Shown in pieces: positions 43,576 through 52,278 of a stretch of DNA of 64,000 nucleotides. The notes under the pieces were generated by a model that was given only the letters and a program-made list of their open reading frames with translations, was not told where the DNA came from and did no database searches. Position numbers and translations under genes: made by a program. The stretch lies in assembly GCF_900111155.1 (NCBI RefSeq), contig NZ_FOGG01000021.1:5476-69475 (forward strand), written 5' to 3'. How positions within the stretch are numbered: the first letter of the stretch is position 1; each line of letters opens with the position of its first letter. The stretch is from Pedobacter rhizosphaerae (GTDB lineage: Bacteria; Bacteroidota; Bacteroidia; Sphingobacteriales; Sphingobacteriaceae).

Positions 43576-44368
43576 ATTTTAAAATAACTATTTTCTTCAT
43601 TTCGTTGTAAACCAATCTGGCAACCGCCCTGGCGCCTTCTGGCTGAAAATGGGTATTATCTTGCTGTCCCTTTGGATAGGCTTCATATTTTGCAGAATCC
43701 AGATTCATGAAATAATGCCGGGTAACATAATCTTGTCCCTTTTTACTAAAAGATTCTGCTGAAATTGCAGTAAGATCTATTAATGGAACGTTTAATTCCT
43801 TAGCTACATCCTTTACTGCCTGCGGGTATTCGCCATGTGCGCTGCCTAACTGCCCATTTTTCCATGGATAATTTCTCGTTACAGGGGTAATTAATATCGG
43901 AATAGCACCTTTTCCTCTACTTTCTTTTACATACATCCTTAAAAAGTCTTTGTACCCCGGAACATCTACATATCGATCTGGTTTATCCTTTGCAGCATCA
44001 TTATGTCCAAATTGAATGAGCACCAGATCATTTTTCTCTAAAGTATCTAAAATGGGTTTCCAACGGCCTTCTTCAAAAAAGCTTCTGGTACTTCTACCGC
44101 CTTTGGCTCTATCTAAAACAACAGCACTATCTCCTTTAATTAAAGGCTTTAAATTTTTTAAACTTTCGTGATGCAACAAAGGTTGAAGCACTTGCCCCCA
44201 ACCCATAAGCGGATATCTCTTCTTATTGTAATCACGCTCCAAACTATAGTCGGCAACAGTAGAATCACCAATCAGGTAAACCTTGATCGGTTTTGGTTTT
44301 AAAACGAACGACAGGAGGAGCGTTGTTACTAATCCTGCAATCGTGAATATTACTTTCCTTTTAGTCAT
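43574..44368 (-). CDS. Rhamnogalacturonan acetylesterase, CE12 (SGNH hydrolase)
   Basis: 264-residue secreted esterase that would remove acetyl groups from pectin backbones. It has an N-terminal signal or anchor helix (about residues 5-24). The SGNH blocks are GDST (block I), GGRSTRS (block II), FGHNDAA (block III) and DNTHFQPEGA (block V, catalytic Asp and His). It has a relative at 62140 with the same motifs. Five direct repeats spaced 21 bp lie just upstream. Confidence 0.92.
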   Translation of the reverse strand: MTKRKVIFTIAGLVTTLLLSFVLKPKPIKVYLIGDSTVADYSLERDYNKKRYPLMGWGQVLQPLLHHESLKNLKPLIKGDSAVVLDRAKGGRSTRSFFEEGRWKPILDTLEKNDLVLIQFGHNDAAKDKPDRYVDVPGYKDFLRMYVKESRGKGAIPILITPVTRNYPWKNGQLGSAHGEYPQAVKDVAKELNVPLIDLTAISAESFSKKGQDYVTRHYFMNLDSAKYEAYPKGQQDNTHFQPEGARAVARLVYNEMKKIVILK

Positions 44369-44379
44369 AACTTTTAAAT

Positions 44380-44474
44380 TGTTAATTACCGCCTTCCACC
44401 TGTTAATAACCAGCCTGTTTATGTTAATATCTTAAACAACCTTGTTAATTACCCTCAATATCATGTTAGCATTT
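44380..44474 (-). promoter_or_regulatory. Five direct repeats at exact 21-bp spacing upstream of a CE12 gene
   Basis: On the plus strand TGTTAAT begins at 44380, 44401, 44422 and 44443, and TGTTAGC at 44464; three of them continue as TGTTAATNACC. The spacing of two helical turns would put all sites on one face of the DNA. AraC-type regulators bind direct half-sites 21 bp apart. The spacing is also three times seven, so an origin as a heptad tract is possible. It ends 11 bases before the start codon. Confidence 0.6.
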
Positions 44475-44562
44475 ATCCATTAATGATTAACTTATCCACG
44501 CTGTATGTGAATATCCTTTTTATGGGAAACAGAAATTGTGGATAAAACTTTTCAAATTAACC

Positions 44563-46197
44563 TTACAACGATATCCTGAACCAGTCATATTCCGCAATCC
44601 CCGAATCGTTGGTCTGTGTATCGCGAATCGCAAACAGCCCCACTTTAGCTCCAATCCATTGCCCCGCCGTAGCTTGAAAGGCCTCTCCTACATTGGTAAA
44701 GTTTATTCCATCTTCGCTATAAGCAAATTGACACCTGGAACCATTTAGTACTTTAACACGAAAATAGACGGTACCTGATTTTAGCTTTACCAGCTCCTTC
44801 AAATTCTCTGCTTTGCCTTTATCGGCACTCTGGCAAACCCCATAAACAATGTAAAGGCCGTCTTTTTTACTCTTCAAACTTATTTGCGCATAGCTTCTTC
44901 CCATCACTACTAATCCTGTTTGTTCGTTTTCGAGTTTGAGATTTGGTTTAAAAGTTACCTTCGTGCTGGCCGTAAATTCGTCGGCAGGAAACTTTTGCAT
45001 CAGCAAGGCCGGCACATCCCACAGGTTCTTAGCCTCATCGGGAATTTTAGCCGTATATAATTTTAACAGGCCGTTAGCGGCATCGGTAAAAAGCCAGGTA
45101 GGCTGAGGATTGGCTTGCCATTGCCATTGTAAGCCCAGTTTTGCTGTACTAAATTCATCACTCTCTACTGGTGTACTTATGGGATAGCTTTTGCCCACAT
45201 TGGGCTTTTTGTAAGTAAACACAGGCTCTCCTTTCCCATCTCCATCTTTATCTATACCTATAACCGGCCAATCGTTTACCCATTTCATCGGTTGCAAATG
45301 CACCACACGACCGTAAGCATCCTTATCCTGAAAGTGTAAGAACCAGTCTTCGCCTGTTGGTGTATTTACCCAGGCACCCTGATGCGGCCCGTTAACACCA
45401 GATTTTCCTTCATCCATGGCTACCCGCCGTTCATAAGGGCCGTAAATATTCTTGCTTCTTAAAATTAATTGCCAGCCTGTTGAAACTCCTCCGGCAGGAG
45501 CAAACAAATAATAATAGCCATTTCGCTTATAAAACTTAGGCCCTTCAATAGTAGGATCTAGTTCATGTCCATCATATACAATCCTTCCTGTTTCAGTTGC
45601 TTTAGAACCGTCATTGGTAAGGGGCATTACTGCCAAAACACTTTTAATGCCTGCCCTGCTTCCTGCATAGGCGTAAGCGAGGTAAGCTTTGTTATCCTCA
45701 TCCCAAAACGGACAAGGATCAATTAATCCCTTACCGGCAATTACCAATTCGGGTTTCGACCATTCGCCGGTAATCGTTTTGGCTTTAGTAAGATAGATGC
45801 CAAAATCCGGATCAGGGTAATAAATATAAAATTCTCCGTTTCGGAAACGAATAGATGGAGCCCAAACGCCATTGCCATGTTGCGTTTTCTCGAAATGCTC
45901 AAATGGAGGTTGTCTCTTTAATGCATGACCAATAATTTTCCAGTTCACCAAATCTTTAGAATGGAGAATAGGTAATCCCGGTACGGCATCAAAACTAGAG
46001 GCAATGAGGTAGAAGTCTTCCCCAACCCTTATCGCATCCGGATCAGAATAATCGGCATTAATTACCGGGTTTTTATAGGTTCCATTTCCCTGATCGGCTA
46101 CCCAAACTTTAGAAATATATGAAGTTGGTACTGTTTGTTGTGCAAAACCGGATAGGGTAAGCAGGCCAATGCTTAACGTAAGGATATTTTTTTTCAT
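44563..46197 (-). CDS. Secreted glycoside hydrolase family 43 with C-terminal beta-sandwich
   Basis: Start at the ATG at 46197 (MKKNILTLSIGLLTLSGFAQ), 544 residues with signal peptide. The five-bladed propeller spans about 30-320. Its acidic triad is Asp in NADYSDPDAIRVG, Asp in LIDPCPFWD and Glu in TIEGPKFYKRNG. The C-terminal domain (about 345-544) is a beta-sandwich of the DUF1349/GH43_C2 type. It probably removes arabinose or xylose side chains from pectin; the exact sugar cannot be read from sequence. Divergent from a pectinesterase gene. Confidence 0.9.
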   Translation of the reverse strand: MKKNILTLSIGLLTLSGFAQQTVPTSYISKVWVADQGNGTYKNPVINADYSDPDAIRVGEDFYLIASSFDAVPGLPILHSKDLVNWKIIGHALKRQPPFEHFEKTQHGNGVWAPSIRFRNGEFYIYYPDPDFGIYLTKAKTITGEWSKPELVIAGKGLIDPCPFWDEDNKAYLAYAYAGSRAGIKSVLAVMPLTNDGSKATETGRIVYDGHELDPTIEGPKFYKRNGYYYLFAPAGGVSTGWQLILRSKNIYGPYERRVAMDEGKSGVNGPHQGAWVNTPTGEDWFLHFQDKDAYGRVVHLQPMKWVNDWPVIGIDKDGDGKGEPVFTYKKPNVGKSYPISTPVESDEFSTAKLGLQWQWQANPQPTWLFTDAANGLLKLYTAKIPDEAKNLWDVPALLMQKFPADEFTASTKVTFKPNLKLENEQTGLVVMGRSYAQISLKSKKDGLYIVYGVCQSADKGKAENLKELVKLKSGTVYFRVKVLNGSRCQFAYSEDGINFTNVGEAFQATAGQWIGAKVGLFAIRDTQTNDSGIAEYDWFRISL

Positions 46198-46284
46198 TGT
46201 GTAGCTATCAGACCAGTTTAAACGGTCAAATATTTGGTTATAAACAAGATTAGCTCTTTTTTTTGGGGCGCACAACAAAAGATT

Positions 46285-46295
46285 ATGCAATCGTT
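46285..46295. promoter_or_regulatory. Candidate operator in the GH43 / pectinesterase divergent gap
   Basis: ATGCAATCGTT here recurs as the exact inverse complement at 47481-47491 before the GH28 gene; the match extends as ATGCAATCGTT-N-CC. TGCAATCG is reminiscent of LacI-family half sites. The gap 46198-46456 otherwise contains a second similar ATCGTTTGCGG (46302-46312). Confidence 0.5.
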
Positions 46296-46456
46296 CCCGT
46301 CATCGTTTGCGGTTTTTTATCTGATCGAAACTCATCTTTCATGATAAATAATGTTTAAAATTGCTCGTCATATATATTTAGTTTTAGAATACGGCTGCGC
46401 TTGGATAATACCCCCATTACGTAGCCTATTTTTTTTAACACCTAACCAAATTGCAG

Positions 46457-47428
46457 ATGAAAACCTTATTCTTCCTCCTGTTAACTGCTGTTTGCTTCTC
46501 TGCAAATGCCATTCACAGTAAGCCAGATTTCATTGTTGCTGCAGATGGCAGCGGAAATTTCAAAACCGTTCAGGAAGCGATCAATGCTGTACCCGATTTC
46601 AGGAAAAAGGAAACCATTATATTTATTAAAAAAGGTATTTATAAAGAGAAGCTGATATTGGCTGCATCTAAACATCACGTTAAGCTGATAGGAGAAAGTC
46701 TTAATGAAACCGTTCTGACCTATGATGATTATGCACAAAAGAAAAATGCCTTTGGTGAAGAAAAAGGCACTTCAGGATCATCCAGCTTCTTTATTTATGG
46801 AGAAGGCTTTTCTGCGGAAAACATCACTTTTGAAAATTCTTCTGGTCCGGTAGGGCAAGCTGTTGCGGTTTGGGCTGGTGGCGACAAGCTCACATTTAAT
46901 AATTGCAGGTTTTTAGGTTTTCAAGATACGCTTTACACATACGGCGGGAATAATCGTCAATATTATAAGAACTGCTATATAGAGGGAACTGTGGATTTTA
47001 TCTTTGGCGCTTCTACTGCCTGGTTCGAAAACTGTACTATTTTTTGTAAAAAAGGAGGCTATATCACTGCCGCTTCAACAGCCGATACCACCAAATATGG
47101 TTATGTTTTTAACCAATGTAAGGTTAAAGGTAATGCGCCTGATAACAGTTTCTACCTGGGCAGGCCCTGGCGACCATATGCCAAAGTTGCTTTTTTAAAT
47201 TGCGAATTACCTGCACTGATCAGAGCAGAAGGCTGGCACAACTGGGGTAAAGAAAGCAATGAAAAAACAGCTTATTACGCTGAATATAAGAGCACTGGCA
47301 AAGGTGCACAAACTGATAAAAGGGTAAGTTGGTCTCATCAGCTCACAACTGATGAATACCAAACTTATATTTTGGAAAACGTTTTCCGTGGATGGAATCC
47401 AGAAGCCAAACAAACAGCAAATAACTGA
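46457..47428 (+). CDS. Secreted pectinesterase, CE8
   Basis: Demethylates homogalacturonan so that lyases and hydrolases can act. 323 residues from the ATG at 46457, with signal peptide (FFLLLTAVCFSANA). Right-handed beta-helix enzyme. The active-site residues are Q in GQAVAVW, Asp in FQDTLY, Asp in VDFIFGAS and Arg in LGRPWRPYAK. A paralogue is at 62888. First gene rightward from the divergent gap, 142 bases before GH28. Confidence 0.95.
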   Translation: MKTLFFLLLTAVCFSANAIHSKPDFIVAADGSGNFKTVQEAINAVPDFRKKETIIFIKKGIYKEKLILAASKHHVKLIGESLNETVLTYDDYAQKKNAFGEEKGTSGSSSFFIYGEGFSAENITFENSSGPVGQAVAVWAGGDKLTFNNCRFLGFQDTLYTYGGNNRQYYKNCYIEGTVDFIFGASTAWFENCTIFCKKGGYITAASTADTTKYGYVFNQCKVKGNAPDNSFYLGRPWRPYAKVAFLNCELPALIRAEGWHNWGKESNEKTAYYAEYKSTGKGAQTDKRVSWSHQLTTDEYQTYILENVFRGWNPEAKQTANN

Positions 47429-47480
47429 CAATAAACAACTTAAATAGACAAAACCTATTTTAAAGCACCATTTCTTTGGC

Positions 47481-47491
47481 AACGATTGCAT
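47481..47491. promoter_or_regulatory. Candidate operator before the GH28 gene
   Basis: AACGATTGCAT is the inverse complement of the 11-mer at 46285-46295, with GGC before it extending the match. It lies 80 bases upstream of the GH28 start, in a promoter position. Confidence 0.5.
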
Positions 47492-47570
47492 AGATTTCTC
47501 TTCTGTTTTACCCTCAAAGGCCGTACACTTGTTATTACAATAACCAAATATTATTTAACAGTTGCAGCTA

Positions 47571-49241
47571 ATGAAACATTTTCCTAAAGGTTTACGCCAC
47601 ATAAAAACAGCTCTCACCGGTCTGATTCTGTCGTTTACAACAATAGCTATGGCTCAAAACCAGAGCTTACCCATTATCCAGCAGGTTAAATTTAAAAACG
47701 ATACAACCAGTATTGCCAGCTATGGCGCAAAAGCTGATGGTGTTTTTTTAAATACCCAAGCCATTAATAAAACCATAGCAGCAGTAAGTCAAAAAGGTGG
47801 TGGCGTAGTGCTAATCCCTTCCGGATTATGGCTTACAGGCCCTATCGAGTTAAAGAGCAACGTAAACCTGCATTTGAAACGAGATGCAATTCTTCAATTT
47901 ACTGCAGATTTTAATCAATATAAGTTAGTAGAGGGCAACTGGGAAGGACAACCAGCCTGGAGAAATCAAAGTCCGATATCTGGTGCCAACCTGGAAAATA
48001 TAGCCATTACCGGAACAGGAATTATTGATGGAAACGGTGGAGCCTGGAGAATGGTAAAGCGAGATAAACTAACAGAAACGCAATGGAATAAACTCGTTGC
48101 TTCTGGTGGCCAGGTAAGGGCAGATGGAAAAATGTGGTATCCATCGGCCAAAACCGTAAAAGGTGCTAACACCAAGAATGCCGGCGTAATTCAACCTGGA
48201 AAAACCGCAGCTGATTATGAAGACATTAAGGATTATCTTCGTCCGAACTTAGTGGTATTAACCAACTGTAAGAGAATTCTTTTAGAAGGTGTTACTTTTC
48301 AAAACTCTCCTGCATGGAACCTTCATCCTTTACTTTGCCAGGATTTGACCCTAAGAAATCTTCAGGTAAAAAATCCGTGGTATGCCCAGAATGGCGATGG
48401 TGTGGATGTAGAATCTTGCAAAAATGTATTGATAGAGGGCAGCACTTTTGATGTAGGCGATGATGGGATCTGTATAAAATCAGGAAGAGATGAGGCAGGC
48501 CGTAAACGCGGTGTTCCGACAGAAAATGTAATTGTTAGAAACAACATTGTTTACCATGCGCATGGTGGCTTTGTTATTGGAAGTGAAATGAGCGGTGGGG
48601 CAAAAAACATCTGGGTATACGATTGTTCCTTTATCGGTACAGATATTGGTTTGCGATTTAAAACTACCCGTGGCCGTGGCGGAATTGTAGAAAACATTTA
48701 TATCAATAACATCAACATGATTGATATTCCTGGTGAAGCTATTTTATTTGATATGTACTACGCTGCTCTTGATCCGGTTCCTTTGGCTGGCGAAAAACGC
48801 GAAGCCATTAAAACGGTTACCGTTCCGGTTACCGAGGCCACACCGCAGTTCAGAAACTTTGTTATTAAAGATGTGGTAGCCAATGGGGCTGAAAAAGCAA
48901 TCTTTTTTAGAGGACTACCTGAAATGAATATCAAAAACATCAGTTTAGAAAACGTAACGATCCAATCTAAAAAAGGAATTGAAATTATAGAAGCTTCGGG
49001 TATTTCATTGAAAAATGTGAACGTGATTACCGAGGATACCAATCCGGTTGTACACATTCAGAATGGCAATAACATTAACATAAATAACCTGCAGTATAAA
49101 AATGGGGCAGAATTGTTGTTCGATATTAACGGGGATAAAACAAAAGGGGTAAAGATTTCGGGTACAGATACCTCGAAAGCTAAAAAAGCATCAAATATTA
49201 GTGAAGGTGTAGTAAAAAATGCCTTAGAGATTTCAAAATAA
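47571..49241 (+). CDS. Secreted glycoside hydrolase family 28 (polygalacturonase type)
   Basis: 556 residues from the ATG at 47571, with a signal peptide ending AMAQ. Beta-helix fold. All GH28 catalytic motifs are seen: N274-G-D276 (NGDGVD), D297-D298 (GDDGICIKSG), HGG in YHAHGGFVIGSE, and R-x-K in LRFKTTRG. The bulky N-terminal part suits exo-acting or rhamnogalacturonan-type members rather than a small endo-enzyme. It leads a tight unit: the GH105 gene follows after 5 bases and PL10 after another 4. Confidence 0.93.
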   Translation: MKHFPKGLRHIKTALTGLILSFTTIAMAQNQSLPIIQQVKFKNDTTSIASYGAKADGVFLNTQAINKTIAAVSQKGGGVVLIPSGLWLTGPIELKSNVNLHLKRDAILQFTADFNQYKLVEGNWEGQPAWRNQSPISGANLENIAITGTGIIDGNGGAWRMVKRDKLTETQWNKLVASGGQVRADGKMWYPSAKTVKGANTKNAGVIQPGKTAADYEDIKDYLRPNLVVLTNCKRILLEGVTFQNSPAWNLHPLLCQDLTLRNLQVKNPWYAQNGDGVDVESCKNVLIEGSTFDVGDDGICIKSGRDEAGRKRGVPTENVIVRNNIVYHAHGGFVIGSEMSGGAKNIWVYDCSFIGTDIGLRFKTTRGRGGIVENIYINNINMIDIPGEAILFDMYYAALDPVPLAGEKREAIKTVTVPVTEATPQFRNFVIKDVVANGAEKAIFFRGLPEMNIKNISLENVTIQSKKGIEIIEASGISLKNVNVITEDTNPVVHIQNGNNININNLQYKNGAELLFDINGDKTKGVKISGTDTSKAKKASNISEGVVKNALEISK

Positions 49242-49246
49242 CGAAC

Positions 49247-51178
49247 ATGAAGAGATCATTTCTATATACAACAATAGCAACAGTAGGCCTAGCGATACTA
49301 TCGCAAAGCGGGTTTGCACAAAAAAAGCTTTCCGAGCAATTAACCTTAACTGCAATGGAAACCTTGTTTCAGGATACCACGGCGCTTAAAGATGCGAAAG
49401 GTCCCAAATGGACATACGATATGGGCGTTGTGCTGGAAGGTGCAGCGGTTGTTTGGCGAAACACCGGCGACGGCAAGTATTTTAAATACATCCAAAACGC
49501 TATGGATACGTACGTTGATAAGGAAGGAAATATCAGAACGTACAAACCTGAGGATTTTAACATCGACAACGTTAAAAATGGCCGCTCGTTATTGCTTTTG
49601 TATAAAGTTACCGGACAAGCCAAATATTTAGCTGCGGCAACACACTTGTACAATCAATTGCAAAACCAGCCCCGGACTAAAGCCGGAGGATTTTGGCATA
49701 AAAAAATCTATCCTAACCAAATGTGGTTGGATGGACTTTACATGGGCGAGCCTTTTTACGCGGAATATGCCAAATTGATGAAAAAGGACGAAGCCTTTGA
49801 TGACATTGCCAAGCAGTTTATCCTCATGGAGCAAGTTTCCCGTGATGCTAAAACGGGTTTGCTTTATCATGGTTATGACGAGAGCAGAGCAGAGAAATGG
49901 GCGGATAAAACTACTGGTAAATCTCCAAATTTTTGGGGAAGAGCAATGGGCTGGTACATTATGGCCCTGGTAGATGTTTTAGATAATTTCCCTGCAAACC
50001 ACCCTAAAAGAGCAGAACTTATTGCCATTTTAAACCGTACGGCAACTGCTACCGTAAAATATCAGGATCCCAAATCAGGTGTTTGGTTCGACATTTTAGA
50101 TATGCCAACTAAAAAAGGGAATTACCTCGAAAGTTCTGCCTCGAGCATGTTCGTTTATGGGTTGGCGAAGGGTGTACGAAAAGGATACTTAGCTCCAAGT
50201 TTTATGGCTGCCGCTAATAAAGGCTTTGCCGGATTGAAGAAAGAATTTGTGGAGGCTGCAGGCACAGATCGCATTAACCTCACCAAAACGGTTTCTGTTT
50301 CAGGATTAGGTGGTAAGCCTAAATATCGTGATGGAAGTTTTGAATATTATATCAGTGAAAAAGTAATAACCAACGACCCAAAAGGTGTTGGATCATTTAT
50401 TTGTGCGGCATCTGAAATGGAAATCGCGGCATTACCTAAAACGGGTAAGGGGTTAACGGTTACGGTAGACAATTTCTTCAATAACGAATACATCACTGGC
50501 CCTACCGGAGATAAAATCCCTTTCCATTACGTATGGGAAGAAGATGACAACAATGGTTTTTCTCTATTTGGCAAGATTTTTAACGATGCAGGTGTTAAAA
50601 CGGCAACGCTTAAATCTGCACCTACAACTGCTAATTTAAAAGGAAGTAACATCTATATTATTGTTGATCCAGATACGGAGAAAGAAACGGCAAATCCAAA
50701 CTTTATGAATGCCGGGCATGCTAAACAAATTGCAGAATGGGTAAAAGCTGGCGGTGTTTTAGTGCTTTTGTTAAATGATGCCGGCAATTGTGAAATCGCT
50801 AAGTTCAATGTGCTGCCAGAAACATTTGGCATCCATTTTAATGAAGATAGCCGCAACAGGGTTCAGGGCGCTAACTTTGAACAGGGTGCCATCAAAATCC
50901 CTGCTGGAAACAGCATTTTCAAAACCGCTAAAAAAGTCTACATCAAAGAAATCTCTACCCTTGTGGCTAAAACACCTGCAGTTTCTGCCTTAACTGATAA
51001 TGGGGATGTGATTATTGCCACAGCGAAATATGGCAAGGGAACTGTTTTCGCCGTTGGCGATCCATGGTTTTACAATGAGTATATAGATGGTAGAAAATTA
51101 CCGGCCGACTTTGAAAACTTCAAAGCCACCAATGATTTAGTGAACTGGCTGATTAAACAAGTTCCTGCTAAGAAATAA
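49247..51178 (+). CDS. GH105 unsaturated glucuronyl/galacturonyl hydrolase with an extra C-terminal domain
   Basis: Removes the unsaturated uronic acid left by pectin lyases. The (alpha/alpha)6 domain occupies about residues 25-400 with WLDGLYMGEPFYAEYAK, HGYDESR, FWGRAMGWYIMALVDVL and YLESSASSMFVYGLAKG. Canonical GH105 proteins end there. This 643-residue protein adds about 240 residues with a Rossmann-like or glutamine-amidotransferase-like pattern (NIYIIVDPDTEKE, WVKAGGVLVLLLND, GKGTVFAVGDPWF), recalling DUF4350. The signal peptide ends SGFAQ. Confidence 0.9.
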   Translation: MKRSFLYTTIATVGLAILSQSGFAQKKLSEQLTLTAMETLFQDTTALKDAKGPKWTYDMGVVLEGAAVVWRNTGDGKYFKYIQNAMDTYVDKEGNIRTYKPEDFNIDNVKNGRSLLLLYKVTGQAKYLAAATHLYNQLQNQPRTKAGGFWHKKIYPNQMWLDGLYMGEPFYAEYAKLMKKDEAFDDIAKQFILMEQVSRDAKTGLLYHGYDESRAEKWADKTTGKSPNFWGRAMGWYIMALVDVLDNFPANHPKRAELIAILNRTATATVKYQDPKSGVWFDILDMPTKKGNYLESSASSMFVYGLAKGVRKGYLAPSFMAAANKGFAGLKKEFVEAAGTDRINLTKTVSVSGLGGKPKYRDGSFEYYISEKVITNDPKGVGSFICAASEMEIAALPKTGKGLTVTVDNFFNNEYITGPTGDKIPFHYVWEEDDNNGFSLFGKIFNDAGVKTATLKSAPTTANLKGSNIYIIVDPDTEKETANPNFMNAGHAKQIAEWVKAGGVLVLLLNDAGNCEIAKFNVLPETFGIHFNEDSRNRVQGANFEQGAIKIPAGNSIFKTAKKVYIKEISTLVAKTPAVSALTDNGDVIIATAKYGKGTVFAVGDPWFYNEYIDGRKLPADFENFKATNDLVNWLIKQVPAKK

Positions 51179-51182
51179 AGCC

Positions 51183-52199
51183 ATGAGGATAAAAACATTA
51201 GTCACCATTATTTGCTGCGGTTTAATAGCTTCATGCTATGCACAGCAGCCAACAGATTCTACTGCCGAGAAAATGTTGATTTACCAGTTGGGAAACGGTG
51301 GCTGGCCTAAACAATTAGAAGATAAGAGTGTGGTAAATTACGGTGCTACCTTAACGCCAGCGCTTTTGGCAAAAGTAAAAGCAACCAAAGATTTACACGC
51401 CACATTTGATAACAAGGCAACCAGCAGGGAAATTGTTTATTTGGTTTCGGCCTATAAAAAGACCCAGAATAAAAACTACCTGAAGGCCGCAGAAAAAGGT
51501 TTGGATTTCATTTTAGCAGCACAGTACCCTAATGGTGGCTGGCCGCAATACTATCCCGATAAGTCATTGTATCGCTCAGAGATTACTTACAATGACGATG
51601 CCATGATCAACGTGCTCAATATCCTTCAAAACATTGTAACCCAAAAAAATGATTTCGAAGTAGTAAGCCCGGCGTACATACCTCAAGCAGAAAAGGCAGT
51701 GGCTAAAGGAATAGACTGCATTTTAAAAACTCAGGTGAAACAAAATGGCATACTCAGTATTTGGGCCGCCCAATATGATAAAGATACCCTGCTTCCCGCT
51801 AAGGCCAGAGCGTTTGAGCCCGCATCATTGGCAACAAGTGAATCGGCTGGCATTGTTCGCTTTTTAATGGGCATTAAAAAACCATCTGCGGAAGTAAAGA
51901 ATGCCATCTCAGCGGCTTTAAAATGGTTCGACACTTACAAAATAGCGGGTTATCGCTTCGATAGAGAAAAGGGTAAAGTTGCTGCATTGGTGCCCGATAA
52001 TACAAGTATGACCTGGGCACGCTTTTACGACATAGATAAGAACGTTCCCATTTTCGGCGACAGAGACAATAGCATTAAATCAAAGCTGGAAGAACTGAGC
52101 CCTGAACGCAGGAGCGGCTATGCCTGGTACGGTAACTGGGGGCAAAAATTAATTGAAAAGGAATACCCAAAATGGTTAGCAGCCAACGGAATTAAATAA
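51183..52199 (+). CDS. Secreted pectate lyase, PL10
   Basis: 338-residue lyase that cuts demethylated homogalacturonan by beta-elimination. Signal peptide with a possible lipobox (LIASC, Cys18) or cleavage at CYAQ. PL10 motifs are LGNGGWPKQ, ATFDNKATSREI, YPNGGWPQYYP, TYNDDAMINVL, AFEPASL, ARFYDI and RRSGYAWYGNW. Last of the GH28-GH105-PL10 group; the gap to uxaB is 79 bases. Confidence 0.94.
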   Translation: MRIKTLVTIICCGLIASCYAQQPTDSTAEKMLIYQLGNGGWPKQLEDKSVVNYGATLTPALLAKVKATKDLHATFDNKATSREIVYLVSAYKKTQNKNYLKAAEKGLDFILAAQYPNGGWPQYYPDKSLYRSEITYNDDAMINVLNILQNIVTQKNDFEVVSPAYIPQAEKAVAKGIDCILKTQVKQNGILSIWAAQYDKDTLLPAKARAFEPASLATSESAGIVRFLMGIKKPSAEVKNAISAALKWFDTYKIAGYRFDREKGKVAALVPDNTSMTWARFYDIDKNVPIFGDRDNSIKSKLEELSPERRSGYAWYGNWGQKLIEKEYPKWLAANGIK

Positions 52200-52278
52200 C
52201 AACATCAACAGTTCTTTAGAGACAAAAATATAAATCACGCTCCTCCCATTGGGAATTAAGTGATTAAATAACACTAAC

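Noticed and set aside
47004-47198. 64-codon frame within the pectinesterase gene
   Set aside because: Alternative frame of a well-supported gene with no separate start signal.
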